A DNA stretch of 37,369 bases from Caulobacteraceae bacterium. Its GTDB lineage: Bacteria > Pseudomonadota > Alphaproteobacteria > Caulobacterales > Caulobacteraceae. How positions within the stretch are numbered: the first letter of the stretch is position 1; every line of letters begins with the position of its first letter. The translations under genes were made by a program, and so were the position numbers. Of the stretch, positions 18,604 through 28,172 are shown in pieces. The notes under the pieces were generated by a model. That model searched no databases. It saw only the letters and a list, made by a program, of their open reading frames with translations, and was not told where the DNA came from. Where the stretch lies: contig CANCJE010000012.1 of NCBI GenBank assembly GCA_947378235.1, forward strand, positions 1 through 37,369, in the 5' to 3' direction.

Positions 18604-19434
18604 CTATCTAAAGAGACCCAACAGGATCGACGTGGATTGATTGGCAATCGAGGACGCCTGCACACCCAACTGCTGCCGACTCTGTAGCGATTGTAGCCGC
18701 GCGCTTTCTCGGCCCAGATCCGCATCGACCAGATTGCCAACACCGGCATCGAGGTTGTCCTGCAACTTGGCCATGAAGGTGTTGTGCAGGGCGATAGCCT
18801 TATACTGGGCCCCCATAGTCGCTAGCGCCTTGTTGACCGCAACAATGGAGTTGTTGACTTTAGTCAGCGAGGCTGACGCCGATAAGGCCGTATTGAAGCT
18901 TTCCGTGGCCGCAACCGTCACAATGGCGCTGCCCAAGGATAGGTTTTGGGCGCTGACCGTAATGACGTTGGTACCGGCGATATTGGCGAGGGCCTGCATG
19001 CCCGTACCCGCGGCCTTGATCATATTGGTGCCGTTAAATTCGGCATTATCGACCGTCTTTTTGATCGTATCGCGAAGGACCTTGAACTCGTCGTTTAAGG
19101 CGGTCCGCGAGTTAGAGTCCAAGGCCGTATCAGCCGCCGCCAAGGCCTTTTCCTTCATCTGATTCAACAGATCTGAAAGGTTGGCCCCTGCCGTGAGCGC
19201 GACATCGGTCGTTGACTGGGCCCGATCGAGAGACTGCTTGACCGCGTTAATTGATTGCGAGCCCGCCCGGAGGTTCTGGGCGATGGCCCAGATCGCTCCA
19301 TTGTCTTTCGCGGAACTGATTTTCCTGCCGGTGCTGATCCGATCTTGCGTGTCCCGCAAAGACGCGTTGGTCGCCGCAAGATTTTGCAAGGCAACGAACG
19401 ATCCGTCGTTCGTATTAATACTGTTAATAGCCAT
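18604..19434 (-). CDS. Flagellin, second (middle) gene of the array
   Basis: A 276-residue flagellin closely related to its two neighbours. N-terminal AINSINTNDGSFVALQNL, then RISTGRKISSAKDNGAIWAI and LDRAQSTTDVAL form the D0/D1 helices; the C-terminus ends ANQSTSILLGLFR. The short central region means D2/D3 are lacking. The ATG at 19434 has GGAG eight to eleven bases upstream. The gene is bounded by its own AT-rich 240-base upstream spacer and a strong terminator, so it is a single-gene unit. Secretion would be by the flagellar export apparatus; in Caulobacter such genes are under FlbT/FlaF control at the mRNA level, but neither gene is here. Confidence 0.95.
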   Translation of the reverse strand: MAINSINTNDGSFVALQNLAATNASLRDTQDRISTGRKISSAKDNGAIWAIAQNLRAGSQSINAVKQSLDRAQSTTDVALTAGANLSDLLNQMKEKALAAADTALDSNSRTALNDEFKVLRDTIKKTVDNAEFNGTNMIKAAGTGMQALANIAGTNVITVSAQNLSLGSAIVTVAATESFNTALSASASLTKVNNSIVAVNKALATMGAQYKAIALHNTFMAKLQDNLDAGVGNLVDADLGRESARLQSLQSRQQLGVQASSIANQSTSILLGLFR

Positions 19435-19472
19435 TGAGGCGCTCCATTTAAGAGTTATAAGTACCTATTTTA

Positions 19473-19488
19473 GGCACAAACGGCGCTA
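19473..19488 (-). promoter_or_regulatory. Degenerate sigma-54-like element for the second flagellin
   Basis: The minus strand reads TAGCGCCGTTTGTGCC, which keeps T, G, C and C in the -24 region and TGC at -12 with sigma-54 spacing, but has A in place of the first G of the usual GG. Its distance to the ATG (40 bases) nearly equals that of the first flagellin's element, which is the main reason to list it. A 13-base inverted repeat lies just upstream. Confidence 0.3.
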
Positions 19489-19505
19489 TACCGCATCTCA
19501 AGGAT

Positions 19506-19518
19506 GGCATTAAATGCC
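19506..19518. repeat. 13-bp inverted repeat upstream of the second flagellin
   Basis: GGCATT-A-AATGCC, six-base arms around one base, 72-84 bases upstream of the second flagellin start and about 18 bases upstream of its candidate promoter element. The position suits an activator or enhancer site, but it matches no motif I can name with confidence. Confidence 0.4.
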
Positions 19519-19610
19519 TAAAAATACTTTAATATGTTAAACAATAGTTAAAATTATTACTTTATAGTAAATATATAGACACATAAATTAACCATTTTTA
19601 CTATAATTTA

Positions 19611-19642
19611 AAAAGGTGAGAACGCGCGCGTCCCCACCTTTT
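19611..19642 (-). terminator. Intrinsic terminator after the third flagellin
   Basis: The minus strand forms a long hairpin: AAAAGGTG pairs with CACCTTTT, and inside it GGACGCG pairs with CGCGTTC including one G-U. The A/T-rich base of the stem (AAAA with TTTT plus one more T) makes it work on either strand. It begins 32 bases past the flagellin stop, and separates the third flagellin from the second. Confidence 0.75.
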
Positions 19643-19674
19643 ATTTGTCACTATTTTCAAGAGATAGGGTGTCG

Positions 19675-20502
19675 CTAGCGGAACAGCGACAGGATCGATG
19701 AGGTCGATTGATTGGCAATCGAAACCGCCTGGATCCCCAACTGCTGCTTGGTCTGCAGGGACTGCAGCTTGGCACTTTCCTTGGCCATGTCGGCATCGAC
19801 CAGATTACCAACCCCTCCATCAAGGCTGTCCTGGAGCTTGCGGACAAAGGTCAGGTGAAGACCAATCGCTTTAGACTGCGCGCCCATCACACCCAGCGCC
19901 GTATTCACCTTGGTTATGGACGTGTTCAAATTGGTCAAAACGTTAGAAGCGAGCGTGGCCGTGGATATTGTGGCCGTTGCTGAAATTGCGATATTCGGAC
20001 CGCCCAAGGCCAAACTCTGCGCTTTGACGGTGATGACGGACGAACCGCTGACATTGGCTAGGGCGCTGATATTGACGCCACCAGTCTTGATCATGTTGGT
20101 GCCGACAAATTCCGCATTCGAAACCGTCTTAGCGATCGCATCGCGCAGAACCTTGAAGTCTTCGGCAAGCGCGGTCCGGCTGGACGTGTCGAGCGAGCGG
20201 TCCGACGCGGCGAGTACCTTCTCCTTCATCTGAAGCAACAGATCAGAGACATTTCCGCCTGCAGACAAGGCAACATCCACAGTGGACTGTGCCCGATCCA
20301 ACGAGTTCTTTACGGCATTCAATGAGGACGACTGCCCGCGCAGGTTCTGCGCGATAGCCCAAGTCGATCCATTATCGACCGCTGTGTCGACCTTTCGGCC
20401 CGTGCTGATACGATTTTGAGTAGTCCTCAGCTCTATCGACGTAGCGGTGAGGTTTTGCAGTGCGAGAAACGCACCAAGATTAGTGTTTATGCTATTTTCC
20501 AT
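19675..20502 (-). CDS. Flagellin, third gene of the array (nearest mutS)
   Basis: A 275-residue flagellin paralog with MENSINTNLGAFLALQNL at the N-terminus, RISTGRKVDTAVDNGSTWAI and LDRAQSTVDVAL in D1, and the C-terminal ANQSTSSILSLFR. It differs most from the others near residues 45-60 and in the central strand region (about 155-200). Length and the missing D2/D3 match the family type. The ATG at 20502 has AAGGG about eight bases upstream. The upstream spacer to the mutS stop is 168 bases and AT-rich. It has its own terminator, so all three flagellins look separately controlled. Confidence 0.95.
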   Translation of the reverse strand: MENSINTNLGAFLALQNLTATSIELRTTQNRISTGRKVDTAVDNGSTWAIAQNLRGQSSSLNAVKNSLDRAQSTVDVALSAGGNVSDLLLQMKEKVLAASDRSLDTSSRTALAEDFKVLRDAIAKTVSNAEFVGTNMIKTGGVNISALANVSGSSVITVKAQSLALGGPNIAISATATISTATLASNVLTNLNTSITKVNTALGVMGAQSKAIGLHLTFVRKLQDSLDGGVGNLVDADMAKESAKLQSLQTKQQLGIQAVSIANQSTSSILSLFR

Positions 20503-20550
20503 AGCGATAACCCTTTTTCACGAGTATTCAATTTCCATTTTAGAAATTGA

Positions 20551-20571
20551 GCCGCATTTTGCCGCACCGAC
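20551..20571 (-). promoter_or_regulatory. GC-rich element upstream of the third flagellin, possibly an FlbD-type (ftr-like) site
   Basis: In an otherwise AT-rich spacer, the minus strand has GTCGGTGCGGCAAAATGCGG followed by C. It contains GG and TGC at eleven-base rather than ten-base spacing, so it is a poor sigma-54 promoter. The CGGCAAAA core resembles what I remember of Caulobacter ftr sites bound by FlbD. This is a weak call. Confidence 0.22.
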
Positions 20572-20670
20572 CGTTCTAAATATCGATCTTAAATAAAAAG
20601 TAAAAACCTAAAATTATTTTAAGTAACTATGATTATTATTCAAAATGACTAAATCAATAATGATAATTAC

Positions 20671-23370
20671 TTAAATTATCAGCGATCTTAGTCGATATAG
20701 AACATCCATCGCTTCCCGTGGGGACATGCCATCAAGGTCCAAGGCTCGCAGGTCTGCCTCGACCTTGGAGGGCGCGTTCGGCGCGGCGACCGCAACAGCA
20801 GCAGCCGAAAACAGGGGCAGGTCATCCAGCCGCACGGGAGAGGCGGTTTCGCTTTCCAACCGCTGCAGGACCTCACGGGCGCGGGCCACGACCGCCATCG
20901 GCACACCGGCCAGCTTGGCGACCTGCACGCCGTAGGAGCGATCAGCCGGTCCGGGCTTGGCCTCATGCAGGAAGACCAGGTCGCCGTTCCATTCCTTGGC
21001 ACGCAGGGACAGGTTGCCGACACTGCCCAGACGGGTCTCGAGCTTGGCCAGCTCATGATAGTGGGTGGCGAACAGGGCGCGGCAGCGGTTCACGTCATGC
21101 AGGGCCTCAGCGCAGGCCCAGGCGATGGCCAGACCGTCATAGGTCGCGGTCCCTCGGCCAATCTCGTCAAGAATAACCAAGGAGCGCGCTGTGGCTTGGG
21201 TCAGGATGGCGGCGGTCTCAACCATCTCGGTCATGAAGGTCGAGCGGCCCCGGGCGAGATCATCTCCGGCACCAACCCGGCTAAAGAGCCGGTCCACGAC
21301 CCCAAGACGCAGGCGCGTGGCGGGCACATAGGCTCCGGCCTGAGCCAGCACGGCCAACAGGGCATTCTGGCGCAGGAAGGTCGACTTACCGGCCATGTTC
21401 GGCCCGGTCACCACCGCCAGCCGCACCCCAGCCAGTCCGGCCCCATCGAGCAGGCAGTCATTGGGGGTAAAGGGCAGACCCTGACGCTTGACCGCCGCCT
21501 CAACGACGGGATGGCGCGCGCCCTCAGCCTCAAAGACCAGACTATCGTCAATGATCGGCCGGACCGCCTGAACATCATCGGCCCATTCGGACAGGGCGGC
21601 GGCAACATCGATCCGCGCGGCCCCTTCGGCAGCGGCTTGGATCGGCGCAGCGAGGGCCTGAGCCTCCGCGCGCCAGAGCTCAAAGGTCTGGACCTCGATG
21701 GCCAGAGCCCGCTCCGCCGCCTGAGCAATCTTGGCATCCAGTTCCGCCAGCTCTGTCGTGGTGAACCGCACCTGATTGGCGAGGGTCTGGCGATGGATGA
21801 AACGCGTGTTCCAAGGCGGCTGAAACAGGGCCTCGCCCTGCTTGGCCGTCGCCTCGACAAAATAGCCCAGCACGGCATTGTGCTTGATCTTGAGCGGCAC
21901 GCTGGTCTCGGCAATCAGGGCCTGTTCCAGCGCAGCCACCACCCGGCGGCTATCGTCGCGCAGGGCCCGTGTCTGATCCAACTCTGGCCGGGCACCAGGC
22001 GCAACAAAGCCGCCGTCTCGGGCTTGGGCGGGCAGGTCCTCCCCAAGATTTTCGCTCAGATTGGCGAGGAACCGCGCAAGGTCTGGATGAAGCGAAGGGG
22101 TCAGGGCCGACAGGGCCTCAGCGATCTCTGGCGGGGGACCGTCCATAGCGCTCTGCCCAGTGCCGGACAGCACCGCAGCCGCAATGGCCTCTCCCGCCTT
22201 CAGACCATCGCGCAGACAGCCCAGATCACGCGGCCCGCCTCGGCCAAGCGCCAGACGCGACAGGGCGCGGGCCATATCGCCGGAACCTTTGAGCTGATCT
22301 CGCAACCGCGCGCGAAGGCTACGGCGCTCTAAGAACCAGCCCACACCGTCGAGCCGAGCGCCGATGGCGACGGGCGACAGAAGCGGCCTCGCCAAGCGCG
22401 CTGCCAAGAGCCGCGCCCCGCCTGCCGTCACGGTCCGATCAATGGCCGCCAGAAGCGAGCCCTCGCGGCCCCCGTTCTGGGTCCGGTCGATCTCAAGGCT
22501 AAAGCGCGTGGCCGGATCGATGGCCATAATGTCCGAAGCCCCCGCGCGGCGCGGCGGACGCAGTGCAGGAAGCTTACCGGCCTGTGTGGTCTCCAGATGG
22601 GCCGCAATCAGGCCCAGAGCCGAGATCTCAGCCCCCGTCAGGGCGCCGAACCCGTCGAGCGTATCCACGCCATAGAGCCGTTTCAGCCGCGCCTCTGACG
22701 CGCCAGGCTCGGCAAGCGCTGAAGCCATGGGCTGAACCAGACCCGAAACCGCCTTCAGAGCGGCCGACACGATCTCATCAGCGAACAGACGATCGGGCAC
22801 GAGAATTTCAGAAGGTTGCAGGGCCGCCAGTGCGGCGGCCAAGCCCTCACGCTCCATCACCAGCGCCTCAACATCGCCCGTTGAAAGCTCGACGCTCGCC
22901 ACCGAGGCCTGCCCACCACGCACGGCAATAGCGGCCAAGCGATTGGCTCCGCGGGCATCCAAGAGGCCATCCTCGGTCAAGGTGCCGGGGGTGACGATCC
23001 GCACCACATCGCGCCGCACGATGGACTTATAGCCACGCTTCTTGGCCTCGGACGGATCTTCCATCTGCTCGCAGACCGCAACCTTAAAGCCGCTGCGGAT
23101 CAGCTTGGCCAGATAGGCTTCCGAGGCATGGACCGGCACACCGCACATAGGGATCGGCTCGCCACCATGGCTACCGCGCTTGGTCAGGGCAATGCCCAGA
23201 GCCTGCGCCGCCTTGATGGCATCGTCAAAGAACAGCTCGTAAAAATCGCCCATGCGGAAAAAGACCAGCGCATCGGGCTGGCGCGACTTGGCGTCAAAAT
23301 ATTGCGCCATCACCGGGGTGGTGTCGGGATGGATCTGGGGGGTAAGAATCACGGCGTCCGGAGCATTCAT
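20671..23370 (-). CDS. mutS: DNA mismatch repair protein MutS
   Basis: MutS recognises mismatches and starts repair with MutL. The 899-residue product has the mismatch-reading F43-Y44-E45 motif (GDFYELFFDDA), connector, lever and clamp regions, and a C-terminal ATPase with Walker A GPNMAGKST at 656-664 and the later ILDEIGRGTATYDG Walker B block. Length is usual. I place the start at the ATG at 23370, which gives the normal N-terminus (MNAPDAVILTPQ). The frame is open another 35 codons, but that extension is basic and unlike MutS. No strong Shine-Dalgarno is visible. It is divergent from the serine hydrolase, with 148 bases between. Confidence 0.96.
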   Translation of the reverse strand: MNAPDAVILTPQIHPDTTPVMAQYFDAKSRQPDALVFFRMGDFYELFFDDAIKAAQALGIALTKRGSHGGEPIPMCGVPVHASEAYLAKLIRSGFKVAVCEQMEDPSEAKKRGYKSIVRRDVVRIVTPGTLTEDGLLDARGANRLAAIAVRGGQASVASVELSTGDVEALVMEREGLAAALAALQPSEILVPDRLFADEIVSAALKAVSGLVQPMASALAEPGASEARLKRLYGVDTLDGFGALTGAEISALGLIAAHLETTQAGKLPALRPPRRAGASDIMAIDPATRFSLEIDRTQNGGREGSLLAAIDRTVTAGGARLLAARLARPLLSPVAIGARLDGVGWFLERRSLRARLRDQLKGSGDMARALSRLALGRGGPRDLGCLRDGLKAGEAIAAAVLSGTGQSAMDGPPPEIAEALSALTPSLHPDLARFLANLSENLGEDLPAQARDGGFVAPGARPELDQTRALRDDSRRVVAALEQALIAETSVPLKIKHNAVLGYFVEATAKQGEALFQPPWNTRFIHRQTLANQVRFTTTELAELDAKIAQAAERALAIEVQTFELWRAEAQALAAPIQAAAEGAARIDVAAALSEWADDVQAVRPIIDDSLVFEAEGARHPVVEAAVKRQGLPFTPNDCLLDGAGLAGVRLAVVTGPNMAGKSTFLRQNALLAVLAQAGAYVPATRLRLGVVDRLFSRVGAGDDLARGRSTFMTEMVETAAILTQATARSLVILDEIGRGTATYDGLAIAWACAEALHDVNRCRALFATHYHELAKLETRLGSVGNLSLRAKEWNGDLVFLHEAKPGPADRSYGVQVAKLAGVPMAVVARAREVLQRLESETASPVRLDDLPLFSAAAVAVAAPNAPSKVEADLRALDLDGMSPREAMDVLYRLRSLII

Positions 23371-23518
23371 GCCCGCCAGACTAGAGGGCTTTGGCGGCGG
23401 GGTTAAGCTTTTGTAAAGGATTTGACAGCGCCGACGCAGGCCTTTCGGTTTACAGGCCAATCGCCTTCGTCCCATATGGAGCGAACCGTCGTTAGAACGC
23501 CCTTAGGAACGCCCGCCC

Positions 23519-24688
23519 ATGTCCGCCATCCATCAGGCCCTCGCGGCCCACAGTGCCAACCCTGCCCTGCCCGGCTATGTGGCCATGGCCAGCAAGGACG
23601 GGGTCCTGATCTATAGCGGGACCTTTGGACCTAGAACCTTGGGCAGTGATCAGGCCTTGAGCGTCGACGATGTCTTCTTCATTGCCTCCATGACCAAGGC
23701 CATAACCACGGTCGCGGCCATGCAGTTGGTCGAACAGGGCCTGATCGGTCTGGACCAGCCCTTGGGCACCGTCCTGCCCGCCTTGGCCAGCCCCAAGGTG
23801 TTGGAGGGCTTTAAGGGCACGGGCGAGCCGATCCTGCGCGACGCCGCTGGCCCTATCACCCTTCGTCAACTCCTGACCCACACATCGGGCTTTGCCTATG
23901 ACATGTGGAACGCCGATCTGGTGCGCTATGTCCAGCAGGCGGGCACGCCGGGCATTGGCACGGGCCTCAAGGCAGCTTTGGACCTGCCGCTCGTCTTTGA
24001 TCCGGGTGCCCAATGGGAATATGGCATTGGCATAGACTGGGCCGGACTGGTCGTCGAGGCGGTTAGCGGCAAGGCGCTGGATGTCTATGTCCGCGATCAC
24101 ATCACCGGCCCGCTCGGCATGGCCGACACCCACTTCTTGCCGGGACCTGAACAGTTAGCGAGACTGGCGGGTCTTCATGCACGGGGTCCCGATGGCGCCC
24201 TGATGCCCTTTGCCCTGCCCATCAATGAGACCCCAGAATTTTGGGGCGGCGGCGGCGGTCTCTATAGCACTGCGCCGGACTATCTGGCCTTCTTACAGAT
24301 GCTGATCGGGGGCGGTGAAGGGGCCAATGGCGCGCGCATCTTGGCACCAGAAACCCTAGCCCAGATGAGCACCAATCAGATCGGTGACCTGCCCTTACGC
24401 AAACTCGATAGCCAGATGCCCTTCCTGACGTCGGACCTCGAGGCAGGCCTCCCCATCGGCTTGACGGAAGATGCGGGGTGGGGCCTTGGCTTTGCCATCA
24501 ATCCAAAGGCCGGCCCCAATGGGCGCAGCGCCGGCAGTCTGGCCTGGGCGGGGCTGGCCAATACCTACTATTGGGCCGATCCAGAGGCGGGCATAGCCGG
24601 GGTGCTGATGACCCAGCTCCTACCCTTTGCCGATCCCGCCGTGCTGGCCCTGTTCAAGGATTTCGAGCGGGCCGTTTACGCGGCCTGA
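23519..24688 (+). CDS. Serine hydrolase of the beta-lactamase/family VIII esterase fold
   Basis: A 389-residue protein with the S-x-x-K nucleophile motif (S57-M-T-K60 in IASMTKAITT) and a likely catalytic Tyr at Y168 (WEYGIGIDWAG). The YxN of true class C beta-lactamases is not kept, and the pattern and length match family VIII carboxylesterases and related serine hydrolases (Pfam Beta-lactamase). No signal peptide is seen, so it is probably cytoplasmic, unlike resistance enzymes. The substrate is unknown. The ATG at 23519 has AGGA about ten bases upstream. It converges on dnaJ with only six bases between stops. Confidence 0.86.
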   Translation: MSAIHQALAAHSANPALPGYVAMASKDGVLIYSGTFGPRTLGSDQALSVDDVFFIASMTKAITTVAAMQLVEQGLIGLDQPLGTVLPALASPKVLEGFKGTGEPILRDAAGPITLRQLLTHTSGFAYDMWNADLVRYVQQAGTPGIGTGLKAALDLPLVFDPGAQWEYGIGIDWAGLVVEAVSGKALDVYVRDHITGPLGMADTHFLPGPEQLARLAGLHARGPDGALMPFALPINETPEFWGGGGGLYSTAPDYLAFLQMLIGGGEGANGARILAPETLAQMSTNQIGDLPLRKLDSQMPFLTSDLEAGLPIGLTEDAGWGLGFAINPKAGPNGRSAGSLAWAGLANTYYWADPEAGIAGVLMTQLLPFADPAVLALFKDFERAVYAA

Positions 24689-24694
24689 TGGGGC

Positions 24695-25855
24695 CTAGTC
24701 GCCGGTAATATCTTCCCAAAAGGCCTTGGCCTTGCCCAAGAAGCCCGTCGATTGCGGATGTTGTGCCTCGCCGTAAGACCCGGCCAGTTCGCGCAGCAAT
24801 TCCTTTTGACGAGCGCTGAGCTTGGTCGGGGTCTCGACAAACAGCTCGACCACCAGATCGCCGCGCTCGCGGGAACGCAAGGACGGCATGCCCTTGCCCT
24901 TGAGGCGGATCGTCCGGCCGCTCTGGGCGCCTTCGGGGACCTTGACCTTGATGCGGCAATCGCTGTCGCTGCCATCAGCCCCCATCAGGCACGGGGCCTC
25001 AATCTCGCCGCCCAGAGCCGCCGTGGTCATGGGCACAGGAACTGTGCACATCAGATCTAAACCGTCACGCTCGAACAGCTCGTGCGGCTGAACCGACAGG
25101 AAGATATAGAGATCGCCGCGTGGGCCGCCGCGCGCGCCTGCATCGCCCTCACCGGCCAGCCGGATCCGTGCCCCATCATCAACGCCCGCTGGAATACGGA
25201 CCTGAAGGGTGCGCTCGCGCCGCACCTGACCGTGGCCGTGACAGGTCTGGCAAGGATCAGCGATAACGCGGCCAGCACCATTACAGCGTGGGCAGGTCCG
25301 CTCAATGGCAAAGAAGCCCTGCGTCGCCCGCACACGTCCCGCGCCGCCACAGGTCGTACAGGTGGTCGGGCTGGTGCCCGGCTTGGCCCCGGAGCCTGAA
25401 CACGGCTCGCAGGTGATGGAAGAGGGGACGGTGATCTCGACCTCGGCGCTGGCATAGGCCTGCTCCAGCGAGATTTCCAAATCATAGCGCAGGTCTTGGC
25501 CACGCGCGGGCCCTTGCGAGCGGCCCCTCTGGCCACCGCCGAACATGTCCCCAAAGACGTCGCCAAACACATCATTGAAGATGTCGTTCACATCACCAAA
25601 GCCACCGCCGCCGCCTCGGCCGCCGCCCATACCATTGACCCCCTCGGGACCAAATCGGTCATAGGCCGCACGCTTTTGCGGATCGGACAGGACCGAATAG
25701 GCCTCGTTCACTTCCTTGAACCGACCTTCGGATTCGGTGCAGCCGGGATTTCGGTCAGGATGGTGCTGCATGGCGGCCTTGCGGAAAGCCGACTTCATCT
25801 CGGCTGCATCGGCCTCGCGGGTCACCCCAAGGATTTCGTAATAGTCGCGCGCCAT
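24695..25855 (-). CDS. dnaJ: Chaperone protein DnaJ
   Basis: The Hsp40 co-chaperone of DnaK. The 386-residue protein has a J domain (residues 1-70, HPD at 32-34), a glycine/phenylalanine-rich linker with many GGG runs, a zinc-finger domain with four CxxCxGxG repeats ([32 protein letters not shown]) and the two-part C-terminal substrate domain. This is a full-length type I DnaJ. It lies 169 bases after dnaK on the same strand; I see no convincing terminator between them, so readthrough from the dnaK promoter is likely. Confidence 0.96.
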   Translation of the reverse strand: MARDYYEILGVTREADAAEMKSAFRKAAMQHHPDRNPGCTESEGRFKEVNEAYSVLSDPQKRAAYDRFGPEGVNGMGGGRGGGGGFGDVNDIFNDVFGDVFGDMFGGGQRGRSQGPARGQDLRYDLEISLEQAYASAEVEITVPSSITCEPCSGSGAKPGTSPTTCTTCGGAGRVRATQGFFAIERTCPRCNGAGRVIADPCQTCHGHGQVRRERTLQVRIPAGVDDGARIRLAGEGDAGARGGPRGDLYIFLSVQPHELFERDGLDLMCTVPVPMTTAALGGEIEAPCLMGADGSDSDCRIKVKVPEGAQSGRTIRLKGKGMPSLRSRERGDLVVELFVETPTKLSARQKELLRELAGSYGEAQHPQSTGFLGKAKAFWEDITGD

Positions 25856-26024
25856 GTCTAAACCGGTGCCTATCGCAAAGGGGATCTCATCTGCCGAGGA
25901 GGGTGGCCAAGACCGGCGTCGTTGGCAAGCGGGCAGAGGGGGGACAAAGAGAAAGACAAACGGCCCCCGCTACCCACGCCCCCAGATCACCTCCAGAAGC
26001 ACGGGCCGCGAGGGCCGATAATCA

Positions 26025-27917
<1,893 letters not shown>

Positions 27918-28081
27918 GAGATCTGTCGCTCCATAACTGGCGGACGGTCTAGTCAGGCCTTGGGACAAGCGCCCGGTTTGAATTGCGTCCCCGGTTCGAA
28001 AGGGTCTCCGAATTAGGGCCGCGGATGCGGACCCTCAACGGTCGTTAAATGCCATGCGATAAACACTCGCTGCGAAGCCGC

Positions 28082-28109
28082 ATATGGGCAGCCATAGGGT
28101 CTTAGCAAG
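28082..28109 (-). promoter_or_regulatory. Heat-shock (RpoH/sigma-32) promoter for dnaK
   Basis: On the minus strand CTTG (28106-28109) is followed after 16 bases by GCCCATAT (28082-28089), matching the sigma-32 consensus CTTGAAA-N13-CCCCATAT in spacing and in 7 of 8 bases at -10. Transcription would start near 28074, giving a leader of about 157 bases before the dnaK ATG. The 255 bases between dnaK and the peptidase gene hold this promoter and no other gene that I can see. Confidence 0.75.
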
Positions 28110-28172
28110 GGCTAATGACCCAACGAATGTGTGGACCTTCACATAATCACGTCTTCGAGGCCCTCATGGATC

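Noticed and set aside
20965-22332. 455-codon open frame antisense to mutS
   Set aside because: It lies wholly inside mutS in a shadow frame with low-complexity Gly/Gln/Arg-rich translation and no domain.
23422-23454. TTGACA upstream of the serine hydrolase gene as a promoter
   Set aside because: The -35 is perfect, but the only candidate -10 (TTTACA) is a poor match and 21 bases away.
23492-24133. 213-codon open frame antisense to the serine hydrolase gene
   Set aside because: The plus-strand frame carries the SxxK enzyme; the antisense product has no recognisable features.
25860-26024. Terminator between dnaK and dnaJ
   Set aside because: Pairing of G and C runs is possible around a long pyrimidine-rich loop, but no compact stem with a following T run is present.
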